A stretch of DNA of 64,000 nt from Nostoc sp. UHCC 0702 (GCA_017164015.1 CP071065.1:434001-498000), one strand, 5' to 3'. Shown: positions 32,736-42,445, numbered from the stretch's first letter. Notes: generated from the sequence alone by a model not told the origin. Numbers and translations: made by a program.

Positions 32736-33914
32736 TTGCAGCCAACCTGCATCATCATTTTGGAAGGGTGAAAGAGCGCGTAAACGTTCTACAATACCGG
32801 GCATTACTGCTATAACTTGGTCGATTTCGGCTTCTGTGGTGTAGCGACAAAGGCTGAAGCGAATGGAACCATGTAAGATGGTGTAAGGTAAACCCATTGC
32901 CCGTAAGACGTGGGAAGGTTCCAGTGAACCAGAAGTACAAGCAGAACCAGAAGATGCACAAATACCGTATTTATTGAGGGAAAGCAGGATAGCTTCACCT
33001 TCGATATACTTGAAGCCGATGTTGGTAGTGTTCGGCAATCTCTGCGTCGGATCGCCGTTAACTTCGCAATTGGGAATAGTAGCAAGTAAAGTTTGTTCGA
33101 GGCGATCGCGCAATTTCCTTTCTCTATTGGTCGCCTCTTCTAAGTGTAACAGTTCTAATTCCGCCGCTTTGCCTAAACCGATAATTCCGGGTACATTCTC
33201 TGTTCCGCCGCGACGACCGCGTTCTTGGTGTCCACCAATCAACAAGGGGCGGAACCTGACGCCGCGTCGCACGTACAAAGCACCAATACCTTTGGGTGCG
33301 TGGATTTTGTGACCAGACAGAGTTAACATGTCTATGGTGCTGGTCTTCATATTCAAGGGGAGTTTACCCACTGCTTGCACCGCATCTACATGGAACAAAG
33401 CACCATGTTCTTTGACACGTAACCCAATTTGTTCAATGGGGAAAATTGTACCTGTTTCGTTGTTAGCATACATAATCGACACCAAGGCGGTGTTTCCTGT
33501 CAGTGAGGCTTCTAATTCATTTAAATCTAATTGCCCCTGACTGTTCACCGAAAGATAAGTAACGTTATATCCTTGGGTTTCCAGTTGTTTGCAGACATTC
33601 AGCACCGCAGGGTGTTCTACTTGGGTGGTGATGATGTGTCGCTTGTCTGGTTGCGCTAACAATGCGGCGCGAATTGCGGCGTTATCTCCTTCAGTTCCGC
33701 AACTGGTGAAGATAATCTCTGATTCATCAGATCCGAGTAAAGCTGCAACTTGTTGTCTAGCTGTGTTCACACCTTTGGCAAGTTGTCCGCCAAAAGTATG
33801 CATACTAGAGGGATTGCCGTAATAATCGGTGAGGTAAGGCAGCATCGCCTCTAAAACTGCTGGGTCTACCTTAGTGGTAGCATTATTGTCCAGATAGATG
33901 CAATTCTTTTGCAT
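32709..33914 (-). CDS. nifS: NifS cysteine desulfurase (401 aa)
   Basis: PLP enzyme releasing sulfur from cysteine for Fe-S assembly. YLDNNATTKVD at the start, LSGHKIHAPKGIGALY (PLP lysine about 204) and ASSGSACTSGSLEPSHVL (catalytic Cys about 327) mark the NifS/IscS class. The last residues (SLVNSH) are encoded by the adjacent tandem repeat and are not part of the conserved fold. Placed between fdxN and nifU in the standard nifB-fdxN-nifS-nifU order. Confidence 0.96.
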   Translation of the reverse strand: MQKNCIYLDNNATTKVDPAVLEAMLPYLTDYYGNPSSMHTFGGQLAKGVNTARQQVAALLGSDESEIIFTSCGTEGDNAAIRAALLAQPDKRHIITTQVEHPAVLNVCKQLETQGYNVTYLSVNSQGQLDLNELEASLTGNTALVSIMYANNETGTIFPIEQIGLRVKEHGALFHVDAVQAVGKLPLNMKTSTIDMLTLSGHKIHAPKGIGALYVRRGVRFRPLLIGGHQERGRRGGTENVPGIIGLGKAAELELLHLEEATNRERKLRDRLEQTLLATIPNCEVNGDPTQRLPNTTNIGFKYIEGEAILLSLNKYGICASSGSACTSGSLEPSHVLRAMGLPYTILHGSIRFSLCRYTTEAEIDQVIAVMPGIVERLRALSPFQNDDAGWLQEQSLVNSH

Positions 33915-34003
33915 AGATTCTAACTTGAAGAATGAAGGATGAAATGTGCAGTGCGAACTGAAGTCTAGGTTTTATCTTTGATCCTTCAGTCTTTGAACCT
34001 TCT

Positions 34004-34351
34004 TTACACTTCTAATACTTGGTGTTGACGCTTTTGCAACTGCTCAGAGAATTTCTGCGAATAGCAGTTAAACCAACGTTCCCAATAATCTTGTTTGTTA
34101 GTTAATTTCGCTAATACGTGATTATATTTGGCAAACCAGCCTTCCCAATAATCGCTAGGCTGCTTCACGCAACCATCGCAGGTGGGACAACCAGCTTTAC
34201 ACTGAGCTACGCTATAAACACTACCAATACAGTTTGTACAAAGTTCTGGGTCAATCCAGTGCTGACCGTCAACTACCTTAACTGCACCTGTGGGACATAC
34301 AGACAGACATAGATTGCAGGAAATACATTGGCTAGTGATATTGTAAGCCAT
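34004..34351 (-). CDS. fdxN: FdxN, 2[4Fe-4S] ferredoxin (115 aa)
   Basis: Bacterial-type ferredoxin with [16 protein letters not shown] (first cluster) and a second set [20 protein letters not shown] with the larger loop typical of nif ferredoxins, followed by a helical C-terminus. Probably delivers electrons to NifB or nitrogenase assembly. Unlike Anabaena PCC 7120, where fdxN is interrupted by an excision element, this copy is intact. Confidence 0.95.
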   Translation of the reverse strand: MAYNITSQCISCNLCLSVCPTGAVKVVDGQHWIDPELCTNCIGSVYSVAQCKAGCPTCDGCVKQPSDYWEGWFAKYNHVLAKLTNKQDYWERWFNCYSQKFSEQLQKRQHQVLEV

Positions 34352-34363
34352 GATTATTCTCCT

Positions 34364-34515
34364 TTTTGGGAATTGGGAATTGGGGATTGGGAATTGGGAA
34401 TTGGGTATTAGGGATTGGGTATTGGGGATTGGGTATTGGGTATTGGAAAAATACTTTCCCAGTCCCCAGTCCCTAGTCCCTAGTCCCCAGTCCCTAGTCC
34501 CTAGTCCCCAGTCCC
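34364..34515. repeat. Tandem repeat tract between nifB and fdxN
   Basis: GGGAATTGGGAATTGGG runs, GGGTATTGGGGATT units, then a run of AGTCCCTAGTCCC units to 34,510. The arms of opposite sense could fold, but the tract looks like expanded simple repeats. Confidence 0.8.
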
Positions 34516-35963
34516 TAATCCCTATTCCATTGCTCGTAAAACTCTAAAGCAACCTTTTCAATTACGTCGTAAGCTTCAACAGTCTGTATGCCTGCTTCAT
34601 GCAATTTTTCTTTTGGACAGTTGCCAATCTTGGAAACTAACACTGCTTTGCAATCGGCGATCGCTTTTATAATATGGTCAGAAGTGGCTTCTTCACCGTA
34701 TCCACCTTGACAATATTGATCAATCTTGCGATGACTGATAAAGCGAACTTCGTTACCATCCACTTCGTAAATCTGGAATTCCTTCGCATGACCGAAGTGT
34801 TGGTTAACTAAGCCACTACCTTTGGTTGCGACTGCAACTAAGATTTTGGGATTATTGGCAGCTTTTTTGCCAGTTTGCGCCTTTTCTTTAGCTAATTTTA
34901 GTTCTTCTTTAAATTTCTCAATACCCTCGTGAACAGTGGCACGTTGTTCGAGGTCATATTCTGGTGCCATTTCCAAGAATTTATCTTTGGTAAATTCCTG
35001 GCTGCGGTCTTCTCCCAATAATCCTACTGCATCGGCTCGGCACTGGCGACAGTGACGCATCATTTTCATGTTGCCGGCGCAGTTGTCTTGTACTTCTTTG
35101 ACTTCTTTGGGTGTGGGGCCGCGCTGACCGGTTAAGCCGAAGTGTGTACCGTGTTCTGGTGCTGAAATCAGCGGCATGATGTTGTGTAGGAATGCGCCAT
35201 TTTCACGAATGAATTTATTCACTTCGATTAAATGCTGGTCGTTAATTCCCGGAATCATCACGGAGTTGACTTTGCACAAGATGTCAGCTTCTCTGAGGGC
35301 TTGCAAACCTTCGATTTGCTTTTCGAGCAGAATTCTAGCGCCTTCAATGCCTCTGTAACGCTTGCGCTTGTAGTGAACCCAAGAATAAATCTGTGCGCCG
35401 ATTTCTGGGTCGATGGTGTTAAAGGTGATTGTAACGTGATCGATGTTTAATTGTTTAATGCGATCGATGTGTTCGGTGAGCATTAAACCGTTGGTTGATA
35501 AACAAAGCTTGATATCTGGTGCTTTGTCTGCAATCAATTCAAAAGTGCGGAATGTCTTTTCTGGGTTCGCCAAGGGGTCGCCAGGCCCCGCAATTCCCAC
35601 CACTGTCATTTGGGGAATCTTACCTGCAATCACCAAAGCTTTGTGTGCTGCTTCTTCTGGTGTGAGCAATTCGCTAACTACTCCCGGACGGCTTTCGTTA
35701 GCGCAGTCATATTTGCGGTTGCAATAGTTGCATTGAATGTTACAACCTGGTGCAACTGCAACGTGCATTCTGGCGTAGTGGTGATGTGCGTCTTCGCTGT
35801 AGCAGGGATGTTTGGCAATACGCTCAATGAGCTTTTCGTCCATTTCCACGGTGGCGCTGCTTTTGCTGTCGCATCCGCAACCACCCGATTTTGCTTGAGT
35901 TCCTGATGGTTCCTGATTAGAATTGAGGAGTTCTGTAGCCGGTAGTGTCATTGAATTTCGCAA
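34515..35963 (-). CDS. nifB: NifB, radical SAM FeMo-co precursor synthase (482 aa)
   Basis: Makes NifB-co, the Fe-S-C core of FeMo-co. Radical SAM motif CNIQCNYC (Cys74, Cys78, Cys81) with the nearby [14 protein letters not shown] signature; GPGDPLANP further on; the C-terminal NifX-like domain (about 375-480) starts [21 protein letters not shown]. An ATG four codons in (MTLPATELL) is an equally plausible start. First gene of the nifB-fdxN-nifS-nifU unit; about 370 bp upstream begin three TGAGTACA boxes. Confidence 0.96.
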   Translation of the reverse strand: MRNSMTLPATELLNSNQEPSGTQAKSGGCGCDSKSSATVEMDEKLIERIAKHPCYSEDAHHHYARMHVAVAPGCNIQCNYCNRKYDCANESRPGVVSELLTPEEAAHKALVIAGKIPQMTVVGIAGPGDPLANPEKTFRTFELIADKAPDIKLCLSTNGLMLTEHIDRIKQLNIDHVTITFNTIDPEIGAQIYSWVHYKRKRYRGIEGARILLEKQIEGLQALREADILCKVNSVMIPGINDQHLIEVNKFIRENGAFLHNIMPLISAPEHGTHFGLTGQRGPTPKEVKEVQDNCAGNMKMMRHCRQCRADAVGLLGEDRSQEFTKDKFLEMAPEYDLEQRATVHEGIEKFKEELKLAKEKAQTGKKAANNPKILVAVATKGSGLVNQHFGHAKEFQIYEVDGNEVRFISHRKIDQYCQGGYGEEATSDHIIKAIADCKAVLVSKIGNCPKEKLHEAGIQTVEAYDVIEKVALEFYEQWNRD

Positions 35964-36846
35964 GGAATCGGTGGACAGGCTGCCACTGTGGGAGATGCCG
36001 TTGCTACTTTCCTATGCCCAGGAATTGAAGCCGCTTGTTGTACCCACCCTGCCAACCCTGTAGCGGTAGGTAAACGCGTGCAGGAAGGCAGGTGATAAAA
36101 TCCTTGAGTTCGGCTGGTGTGTGTCAACGCTTGGTTCTTGGGTAGAATTTGTGGGTACAGCCGCGACTTCTATTCATTGAGGCATGGTGCTATCTCATCC
36201 CTCCACTCACTTTTCGTTTCGTTTTTGTGTAGAACCGTTAAGTGATTGGCGATATAAGATTTATAGCAGCCATCCACAGGCTAGACGGCGCGTCTATCTG
36301 GATAGAATTTATTGGATTTATTAAGTTTGTACTCAAATCCTCAAACCCTAATCTTTCCAGTATTAGAAAGAATTAAAAAATTTTTTTCAGGTAGGGGTTC
36401 TAGTATTTTATGGCTGGGGTGCGAGTATTTATGGACAGGGGTTCAGGTTTTCTTTGTACTCAGCCAAAATGCAATCCCTGTAAGGATTTGGGATTGGTTT
36501 TAACTTTTTTTGTTCACACGAATGTGTACTCAAATTATCCTTAAACCCCGATAAATCAAACAAATTTCTGGGGATTAAGGGGAAAAACTGGAGTAGTTTA
36601 AGTCGTACTACTCCAGATACGTGCGAAATTCAATTCTGTATCCAACATATCATTTTTTTTGAGTTAAAAATGCCGTTTATAATTTTTTAATTTTTGCTTT
36701 GATAAAGATGTGCAATTACCTCTCTAAGCCTTAGCTGAAGAGGCATACAGGCTCATAAGAATAGATAGCCTAATGCGATTTATTTCAAATAATTTAATTT
36801 TTTTTATCTAAATCAGGGGATGTCTGACAACGAGCCACTACGCCAA
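35964..36846. other. Long nifB upstream region
   Basis: 880 bp between nifB and xisI without a convincing gene. It includes the TGAGTACA boxes, a TAGACG/CGTCTA hairpin near 36,281-36,295, a GTAGT..ACTAC pair near 36,594-36,617 and AT-rich tracts. The distance from the boxes to nifB implies a long nifB leader. A 63-aa frame at 36,312 on the plus strand crosses the boxes and is probably not a gene. Confidence 0.5.
36328..36532 (-). promoter_or_regulatory. Three TGAGTACA boxes upstream of nifB
   Basis: TGAGTACA in the nifB sense direction occurs at 36,525-36,532, 36,455-36,462 and 36,328-36,335 (spacings 70 and 127 bp), with AAAATACTAGAACCCC (complement of 36,394-36,409) between the last two. 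The cysE promoter region has the same three boxes in the same orientation with spacings 74 and 118 bp, and AAAATACTAGTACCCC. A shared activator is likely; CnfR is the best candidate since it is reported to act on nifB and nifP. Confidence 0.65.
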
Positions 36847-37212
36847 TCAGCAGACTGCATAGCCTGTGTAGGGTCTTAACTCCGGTGGACGAAACCCAAG
36901 TACAATGTGTTCTTTAGGAATTCCAGCCCGTTCTAAATCGGCAGCAATGCCTTGTTCAGTGCCATCGCGTTGAATCCAGATTTTGCCATCAATCAGGTCA
37001 ATATGAACCAGACAGCCATGAATGCGGCGATCGCCATCCCAACCGAGATCGATCCACAGATAGCGAGTCTCCTTCGGAGAGGCTGCGCCAACGCGGTTTC
37101 GATCAAACACTACTTCTGATTTAATATCCGCATAGGAATAGGGCAGCCCAGCATATTCACTCAGGATAGTCTCAATTACTTGACGATAATAATCTAATTG
37201 GGTGTGATCCAT
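36847..37212 (-). CDS. xisI: XisI family protein (121 aa)
   Basis: Clear XisI: DHTQLDYYRQVIETILSEYA at the start, YLWIDLGWDGDRRIHGCLVH in the middle, DGKIWIQRDGTE and GIAADLERAGIPKEHIVLGF, ending R-P-Y-T-G-Y-A. In Anabaena PCC 7120 XisI with XisH and XisF controls excision of the fdxN element; the family is also widespread as xisH-xisI pairs of unclear role. Here it overlaps a shortened xisH by 19 bp and stands upstream of nifB with no element in fdxN. Confidence 0.92.
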   Translation of the reverse strand: MDHTQLDYYRQVIETILSEYAGLPYSYADIKSEVVFDRNRVGAASPKETRYLWIDLGWDGDRRIHGCLVHIDLIDGKIWIQRDGTEQGIAADLERAGIPKEHIVLGFRPPELRPYTGYAVC

Positions 37213-37376
37213 TGTTTAATGACCTCCTGTTTTGGATCAAAGCTAATCAGTTTTAAACGGTGATTTTTGAGCAACAATTTACCGATGGGTTCCTCAAATA
37301 AATCCTCAAAGATACTGTTAGGTATTGCTTTTTCGGCTGGTACCAATTGACTAGCACCTAGATAAATATATAGCAA
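37194..37376 (-). pseudogene. xisH: xisH remnant with internal deletion
   Basis: The frame joins a piece of the XisH N-terminal half (LYIYLGASQLVPAEKA) directly to its C-terminal part (FEDLFEEPIGKLLLKNHRLK and onward). The region between, about 55 residues holding the E-V-K catalytic strand of the PD-(D/E)XK-like fold, is missing, as is the N-terminus. The frame opens at a TTG. Intact XisH has about 135-140 residues. Loss of the core implies an inactive partner for XisI. Confidence 0.75.
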
Positions 37377-37715
37377 TCCGATTTGATTTCTGAATCACTC
37401 GTAGAGGTAAGGGACTGGGGACTGGGGACTGGGGACTAGGAAGAAGGAATAAAGGTGTACTGAGTTTTGTTCAAAAATCAAATATGAGTCCTATATAAGT
37501 CTTTTTTACCAAACTTTAGAGTCAGTGGCTCGTGAGTTATTTTCCATTTATCTTTGATCAAAGCATTTTTGACATTGTTGTGATAGATGTCTCTAGCTGG
37601 CATACAGGTGTAAATTGAAATTCATCTAAATTCAATCTAACCGCTAAACTAAAGTCAGAAGCAATAACAGGCTTTCTCAATTGTGTGAGTCCAACAGGGT
37701 AGCAGGAGGAATGCT
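37377..37715. other. xisH to oxidoreductase spacer
   Basis: 339 bp holding three GGGGACT-type units (37,412-37,440) and the leader of the oxidoreductase gene with CAGGAGGA before its ATG. No other feature seen. Confidence 0.5.
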
Positions 37716-38660
37716 ATGAAAGCAGTCGTCATCCGTCGGTACGGCCCCGCTGAAGTGTTGCAGTATGAAGAAGTGCAGCAACCAAAAATCAAGCCTGACC
37801 AGTTACTAGTAAAAATTCATGCTAGTAGTGTTAATCCCATTGATTGGAAAATCCGCAAAGGAATGTTAAGCTTGCTCACAGGCTACCAATTCCCCAAGAT
37901 TTTAGGGTTTGATGTGGCGGGAGAAGTGGTAGAAGTTGGTTCTGGTGTGATGCGTTTTAAGCCAGGAGATGTTGTTTACGGTAGCACTATCTTTCCGGGA
38001 GGATCTTACGCGGAATTTGCAGCCATCCCAGAAAACCTACTGGCGCTCAAACCAAATAACTTGAGTTTTGCAGAAGCTGCAACTGTACCCTTAGCCGCTC
38101 TCACAGCTTTGCAAGCTTTGCGTGACTTGGGTAATATTCAATCAGGACAAGCTGTGTTAATCAATGGTGCTTCCGGCGGTGTGGGGATTTTTGCGGTGCA
38201 AATTGCCAAGGCTTTGGGTGCTGAGGTGACTGGTGTTAGCAGTACTAAAAACTTAGATTTGGTAAAATCTTTGGGGAGCGATCGCGTTATCGATTATAAG
38301 CAACAAGACTTTACCCAAGATACAGCACAGTACGATATTATCTTTGATCCGGTTGGGGCGCGATCGCTATCTGACACGAAAAAAGTCCTCAAACCCAACG
38401 GAATATACATCACAACGCTACCCTCCCCAGAAGTTGTGGTGGAGAGCGTTTTAACATCTTTTCTTCCCGGTCAAAAAGCGAAATTGGTGTTTGAGAAACC
38501 CAACTCTCAAGACTTGAATTACCTCAAGGATTTGATAGAAGCTGGCAAAATCCGCACAGTAATTGACCGCACCTTTCCTTTACAAGAACTAGCTGCTGCT
38601 CATATTTATAGCGAAACTGGGCGTGCAGCTGGGAAAATTGCGATCGCGATCGTTAGTTAA
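37716..38660 (+). CDS. Zinc-free MDR oxidoreductase, quinone-oxidoreductase-like (314 aa)
   Basis: NAD(P)H-dependent medium-chain reductase. N-terminal GroES-like domain (RRYGPAEVLQYEEV, then HASSVNPIDWKIRKG, the usual MDR quinone-reductase block) and a Rossmann domain with NGASGGVGIFAVQIAK (about 149-164). No zinc-binding cysteines, as in quinone oxidoreductase and related enoyl reductases. AGGAGG precedes the ATG. Stands alone; substrate unknown. Two HIP1 sites lie in its 3' half. Confidence 0.9.
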   Translation: MKAVVIRRYGPAEVLQYEEVQQPKIKPDQLLVKIHASSVNPIDWKIRKGMLSLLTGYQFPKILGFDVAGEVVEVGSGVMRFKPGDVVYGSTIFPGGSYAEFAAIPENLLALKPNNLSFAEAATVPLAALTALQALRDLGNIQSGQAVLINGASGGVGIFAVQIAKALGAEVTGVSSTKNLDLVKSLGSDRVIDYKQQDFTQDTAQYDIIFDPVGARSLSDTKKVLKPNGIYITTLPSPEVVVESVLTSFLPGQKAKLVFEKPNSQDLNYLKDLIEAGKIRTVIDRTFPLQELAAAHIYSETGRAAGKIAIAIVS

Positions 38661-38780
38661 AAGCTAACTTGAAAAATTCTCTTTGTGTCTTCGTGTCTCT
38701 ATGGTTCTTTGATTTTTTACCACTAAGGCACAAAGACACAAAAGATTTTCCAGTGTATTTCTAATTAATGAAACATCATA

Positions 38781-39635
38781 TTATTTCGTTTTAGGAATAA
38801 CGTGCCTGATGCCACTTTTCGTAGAGACAGTATCACCCTTATATCGAGGAATGATATGAATACTCGCGTGCATCATATTTTGACCTGCTGCTCGATTAAC
38901 ATTCATTCCTACATTAAAACCATCAGGTTTAAATTCTATTTTGAGAATTTCTTGTACTTTGTTCACCATAAACCAGCAAGCAGACTGTTCTTTAAATGGT
39001 AAATCAAAATAACTGCTGACATGACGTTTAGGAATAATTAAAACATGCCCTTTATTTATAGGATAACCATCAAACATGGCATAAGCCGTTGCTGATTCAG
39101 TTAATAATTTTAAATTTTTTGGAGGATTACAGAAGATGCAATAATTAGTTGTATTCCGTTGATGATTATAATGAATATATTGATAAAATTCCCGAAGTTC
39201 ATCTAAATATATTGAAGAATAGGGTAGTTTTACAATACATTGATATGTAGATTTTTTATGGATATAATGTTCTCGGAAACCTTCTTTTTTAATATCTCTC
39301 CTCACGGCATAATAAGCTTTACCTCCTGGTTTTAATAAATGTGATACATCCATCAAAACATTGGTTTGTTCTTCAGCAAACAAAACATTTAAAACATAAA
39401 AGCAAATTATAGTATCGAATTGCTCTTGAGGATATTGGGGAAAATAATAAGGGTCATAGCCTGTAATATCAAAGCCTTTTTGGCTTAATAATTTAACATC
39501 ATTACCCAAGCCACAACCAAAATCTAGAATTTTACCTTGAAGCAGGTTTTGATTTAATAAAAACTGTGCAGGAAATGACAGGTAAGTTCTTTCAATCGCC
39601 GTGAGATGGCTGAATTGATTTTTTTGCTGTTTCAT
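38781..39635 (-). CDS. SAM methyltransferase fused to a HIT domain (284 aa)
   Basis: ATG 39,635 is used; a GTG 12 codons upstream is possible. The N-terminal half is a class I methyltransferase with motif I ILDFGCGLGNDVKLL and motif IV-like FDTIICFYVLNVL; the C-terminal half (about 160-284) is a HIT hydrolase domain with CIFC, then INKGHVLIIPKRHVSSYFDL. The HIT triad reads H-A-S-I-H instead of H-x-H-x-H: the middle histidine, the usual nucleophile, is serine. The fusion occurs in other bacteria; the substrate is unknown. Confidence 0.85.
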   Translation of the reverse strand: MKQQKNQFSHLTAIERTYLSFPAQFLLNQNLLQGKILDFGCGLGNDVKLLSQKGFDITGYDPYYFPQYPQEQFDTIICFYVLNVLFAEEQTNVLMDVSHLLKPGGKAYYAVRRDIKKEGFREHYIHKKSTYQCIVKLPYSSIYLDELREFYQYIHYNHQRNTTNYCIFCNPPKNLKLLTESATAYAMFDGYPINKGHVLIIPKRHVSSYFDLPFKEQSACWFMVNKVQEILKIEFKPDGFNVGMNVNRAAGQNMMHASIHIIPRYKGDTVSTKSGIRHVIPKTK

Positions 39636-39724
39636 GGGATTTCGAGATTCATGTTCTCCCTGTCTTAGCACATATCAATTGTAAGTAGTGTGCGATGGCT
39701 GAAAATACCACACCATCGATAATT

Positions 39725-39763
39725 TAAGGTGCGTTAGCCTTACGGCATAACACACCCTACATT
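39725..39763. repeat. Dispersed palindromic repeat, copy left of the Rpn genes
   Basis: AAGGTGCGTTAGCCTTACGG followed by CATAACACACCCTACAT. A related copy at 42,500-42,540 flanks the other side of the three Rpn genes. This type of GTGCGTTA/TAACGCAC repeat is common in cyanobacterial spacers. Confidence 0.65.
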
Positions 39764-39820
39764 AGTCATATTTAAAAATATAACGTTGCTCAGTGAAGGT
39801 ATGAATTTATTCAAATTATC

Positions 39821-40651
39821 TTACTGTTGATTTGGGGGCGTTTGCTGTGCTATTTGCTGGACTTGTGAAATAGTCAAGTCTAACGCCTGTGCTATTTGTT
39901 CGGTAGTTAAACCCAGTGCTAAAAGCTTAGGTACAGCTTCTAATTTTGCCTCCAAACGACCTTCTTGTTTACCTTCTTGTTTACCTTCTTGTTTACCTTC
40001 TTGTTTGGCTTCTTGATAAACTCGTGTTTGCTTCAATTCACTTAATCCAAACATTGCTTCTATCTCCTCTCGACTGATGTTAGGCAATTTATAAATCAAG
40101 ATTGTCTCAATCAATTCTAATAATTGTTTTTGTGGCAGTTGCAAATTTACCGCTTGCTGGGTACGGTTGATTAATTCCCTGGCGGTGTTAATCACCGTAT
40201 TTTCCTCTTCAATTACTAATTTTATTGTAGCAATGCCTAGCGGTAGTGATGCAGTTGAACCTAGTTCATCTAAATAAATTAAACTGATACGCCGACTCTG
40301 GAAGAATTCTAAGAAATCTTCTTGAACACCTATATCAATATTTCTAGTAGGATAAATCACCACTCCTCGCCAAGGATTGTTACGTTTATTTTGGCGTAAG
40401 TATAAAGAAATTTCTGATACAAGGCGCAAGTAAATGTCTGAATCTGGTTGAAATTGGACTTCGACAAAATAAATCGGGCTTTCTTCGTCTTGGATGGGAA
40501 GAAATACACCATCAATTCTGAAAGCTGTTTGTTTGATTTCAACTGAAGCAAATTGATAGATGTTTGCAGTTTCAGGAGGGTTGCCAATTAGTTCAAAGAA
40601 GATGCTGGGTAATTCTTGAAAGAGGCGATAAAATATGCTGTCGGTTTTCAC
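39821..40651 (-). CDS. Rpn/DUF2887 family nuclease, tandem copy 1 (276 aa)
   Basis: Rpn-type recombination-promoting nuclease (transposase-31/DUF2887). PD-(D/E)XK residues: FRIDGVF (Asp47) and YFVEVQFQ (Glu64-x-Gln66). The C-terminal part has a tetrapeptide repeat KQEG (four times) followed by a small HTH-like motif LGLTTEQIAQALDL. The family makes DNA breaks and is highly variable in copy number. Nearly identical to the two genes upstream, separated by a 72-bp spacer that is also repeated. Confidence 0.9.
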   Translation of the reverse strand: MKTDSIFYRLFQELPSIFFELIGNPPETANIYQFASVEIKQTAFRIDGVFLPIQDEESPIYFVEVQFQPDSDIYLRLVSEISLYLRQNKRNNPWRGVVIYPTRNIDIGVQEDFLEFFQSRRISLIYLDELGSTASLPLGIATIKLVIEEENTVINTARELINRTQQAVNLQLPQKQLLELIETILIYKLPNISREEIEAMFGLSELKQTRVYQEAKQEGKQEGKQEGKQEGRLEAKLEAVPKLLALGLTTEQIAQALDLTISQVQQIAQQTPPNQQ

Positions 40652-40723
40652 GCTGAGGTAAAAAGCAGATTTTTTATTATAGTGATTTTACCATAACTAT
40701 ATCTCTTAATTTTTCAGTTTACC

Positions 40724-41566
40724 TTACTGTTGATTTGGGAGCGTTTGCTGTGCTATTTGCTGGACTTGTAAAATAGTCAAGTCTAACGCCTGTGCTATTT
40801 GTTCGGTAGTTAAACCCAGTGCTAAAAGCTTAGGTACAGCTTCTAATTTTGCCTCCAAACGACCTTCTTGTTTACCTTCTTGTTTACCTTCTTGTTTACC
40901 TTCTTGTTTACCTTCTTGTTTGGCTTCTTGATAAACTCGTGTTTGCTTCAATTCACTTAATCCAAACATTGCTTCTATCTCCTCTCGACTGATGTTAGGC
41001 AATTTATAAATCAAGATTGTCTCAATCAATTCTAATAATTGTTTTTGTGGCAGTTGCAAATTTACCGCTTGCTGGGTACGGTTGATTAATTCCCTGGCGG
41101 TGTTAATCACCGTATTTTCCTCTTCAATTACTAATTTTATTGTAGCAATGCCTAGCGGTAGTGATGCAGTTGAACCTAATTCATCTAAATAAATTAAACT
41201 GATACGCCGACTCTGGAAGAATTCTAAGAAATCTTCTTGAACACCTATATCAATATTTCTAGTAGGATAAATCACCACTCCTCGCCAAGGATTGTTACGT
41301 TTATTTTGGCGTAAGTATAAAGAAATTTCTGATACAAGGCGCAAGTAAATGTCTGAATCTGGTTGAAATTGGACTTCGACAAAATAAATCGGGCTTTCTT
41401 CGTCTTGGATGGGAAGAAATACACCATCAATTCTGAAAGCTGTTTGTTTGATTTCAACTGAAGCAAATTGATAGATGTTTGCAGTTTCAGGAGGGTTGCC
41501 AATTAGTTCAAAGAAGATGCTGGGTAATTCTTGAAAGAGGCGATAAAATATGCTGTCGGTTTTCAC
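40724..41566 (-). CDS. Rpn/DUF2887 family nuclease, tandem copy 2 (280 aa)
   Basis: Same as copy 1 except for five KQEG units instead of four and isolated substitutions (for example ISQVQ to ILQVQ near the C-terminus). The four-residue length difference equals one 12-bp unit, showing slippage. The duplication unit is about 915 bp, gene plus spacer, which points to recent unequal exchange. Confidence 0.9.
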   Translation of the reverse strand: MKTDSIFYRLFQELPSIFFELIGNPPETANIYQFASVEIKQTAFRIDGVFLPIQDEESPIYFVEVQFQPDSDIYLRLVSEISLYLRQNKRNNPWRGVVIYPTRNIDIGVQEDFLEFFQSRRISLIYLDELGSTASLPLGIATIKLVIEEENTVINTARELINRTQQAVNLQLPQKQLLELIETILIYKLPNISREEIEAMFGLSELKQTRVYQEAKQEGKQEGKQEGKQEGKQEGRLEAKLEAVPKLLALGLTTEQIAQALDLTILQVQQIAQQTLPNQQ

Positions 41567-41638
41567 GCTGAGGGAAAAAGCAGATTTTTTATTATAGTGA
41601 TTTTACCATAACTATATCTCTTAATTTTTCAGTTTACC

Positions 41639-42445
41639 TTACTGTTGATTTGGGAGCGTTTGCTGTGCTATTTGCTGGACTTGTGAAATAGTCAAGTCTA
41701 ACGCCTGTGCTATTTGTTCGGTAGTTAAACCCAGTGCTAAAAGCTTAGGTACAGCTTCTAATTTTGCCTCCAAACGACCTTTCTGTTTACCTTCTTGTTC
41801 AGCTTCTTGATAAACTCGTGTTTGCTTCAATTCACTTAATCCAAACATTGCTTCTATCTCCTCTCGACTGATGTTAGGCAATTTATAAATCAAGATTGTC
41901 TCAATCAATTCTAATAATTGTTTTTGTGGCAGTTGCAAATTTACCGCTTGCTGGGTACGGTTGATTAATTCCCTGGCGGTGTTAATCACCGTATTTTCCT
42001 CTTCAATTACTAATTTTATTGTAGCAATGCCTAGCGGTAGTGATGCAGTTGAACCTAGTTCATCTAAATAAATTAAACTGATACGCCGACTCTGGAAGAA
42101 TTCTAAGAAATCTTCTTGAACACCTATATCAATATTTCTAGTAGGATAAATCACCACTCCTCGCCAAGGATTGTTACGTTTATTTTGGCGTAAGTATAAA
42201 GAAATTTCTGATACAAGGCGCAAGTAAATGTCTGAATCTGGTTGAAATTGGACTTCGACAAAATAAATCGGGCTTTCTTCATCTGGGATGGGAAGAAATA
42301 CACCATCAATTCTGAAAGCTGTTTGTTTGATTTCAACTGAAGCAAATTGATAGATGTTTGCAGTTTCAGGAGGGTTGCCAATTAGTTCAAAGAAGATGCT
42401 GGGTAATTCTTGAAAGAGGCGATAAAATATGCTGTCGGTTTTCAC
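41639..42445 (-). CDS. Rpn/DUF2887 family nuclease, tandem copy 3 (268 aa)
   Basis: Same protein with a short, degenerate linker (EAEQEGKQKGRLEAK) and one visible change near the active site, QDEES to PDEES at residue 54. First of the array, so the only copy with its own full upstream region. Catalytic residues are intact in all three copies. Confidence 0.9.
   Translation of the reverse strand: MKTDSIFYRLFQELPSIFFELIGNPPETANIYQFASVEIKQTAFRIDGVFLPIPDEESPIYFVEVQFQPDSDIYLRLVSEISLYLRQNKRNNPWRGVVIYPTRNIDIGVQEDFLEFFQSRRISLIYLDELGSTASLPLGIATIKLVIEEENTVINTARELINRTQQAVNLQLPQKQLLELIETILIYKLPNISREEIEAMFGLSELKQTRVYQEAEQEGKQKGRLEAKLEAVPKLLALGLTTEQIAQALDLTISQVQQIAQQTLPNQQ

Noticed and set aside
36312..36503. 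63-codon frame in the nifB upstream region
   Set aside because: It runs through two TGAGTACA boxes and has no ribosome binding site; the region is better read as regulatory.
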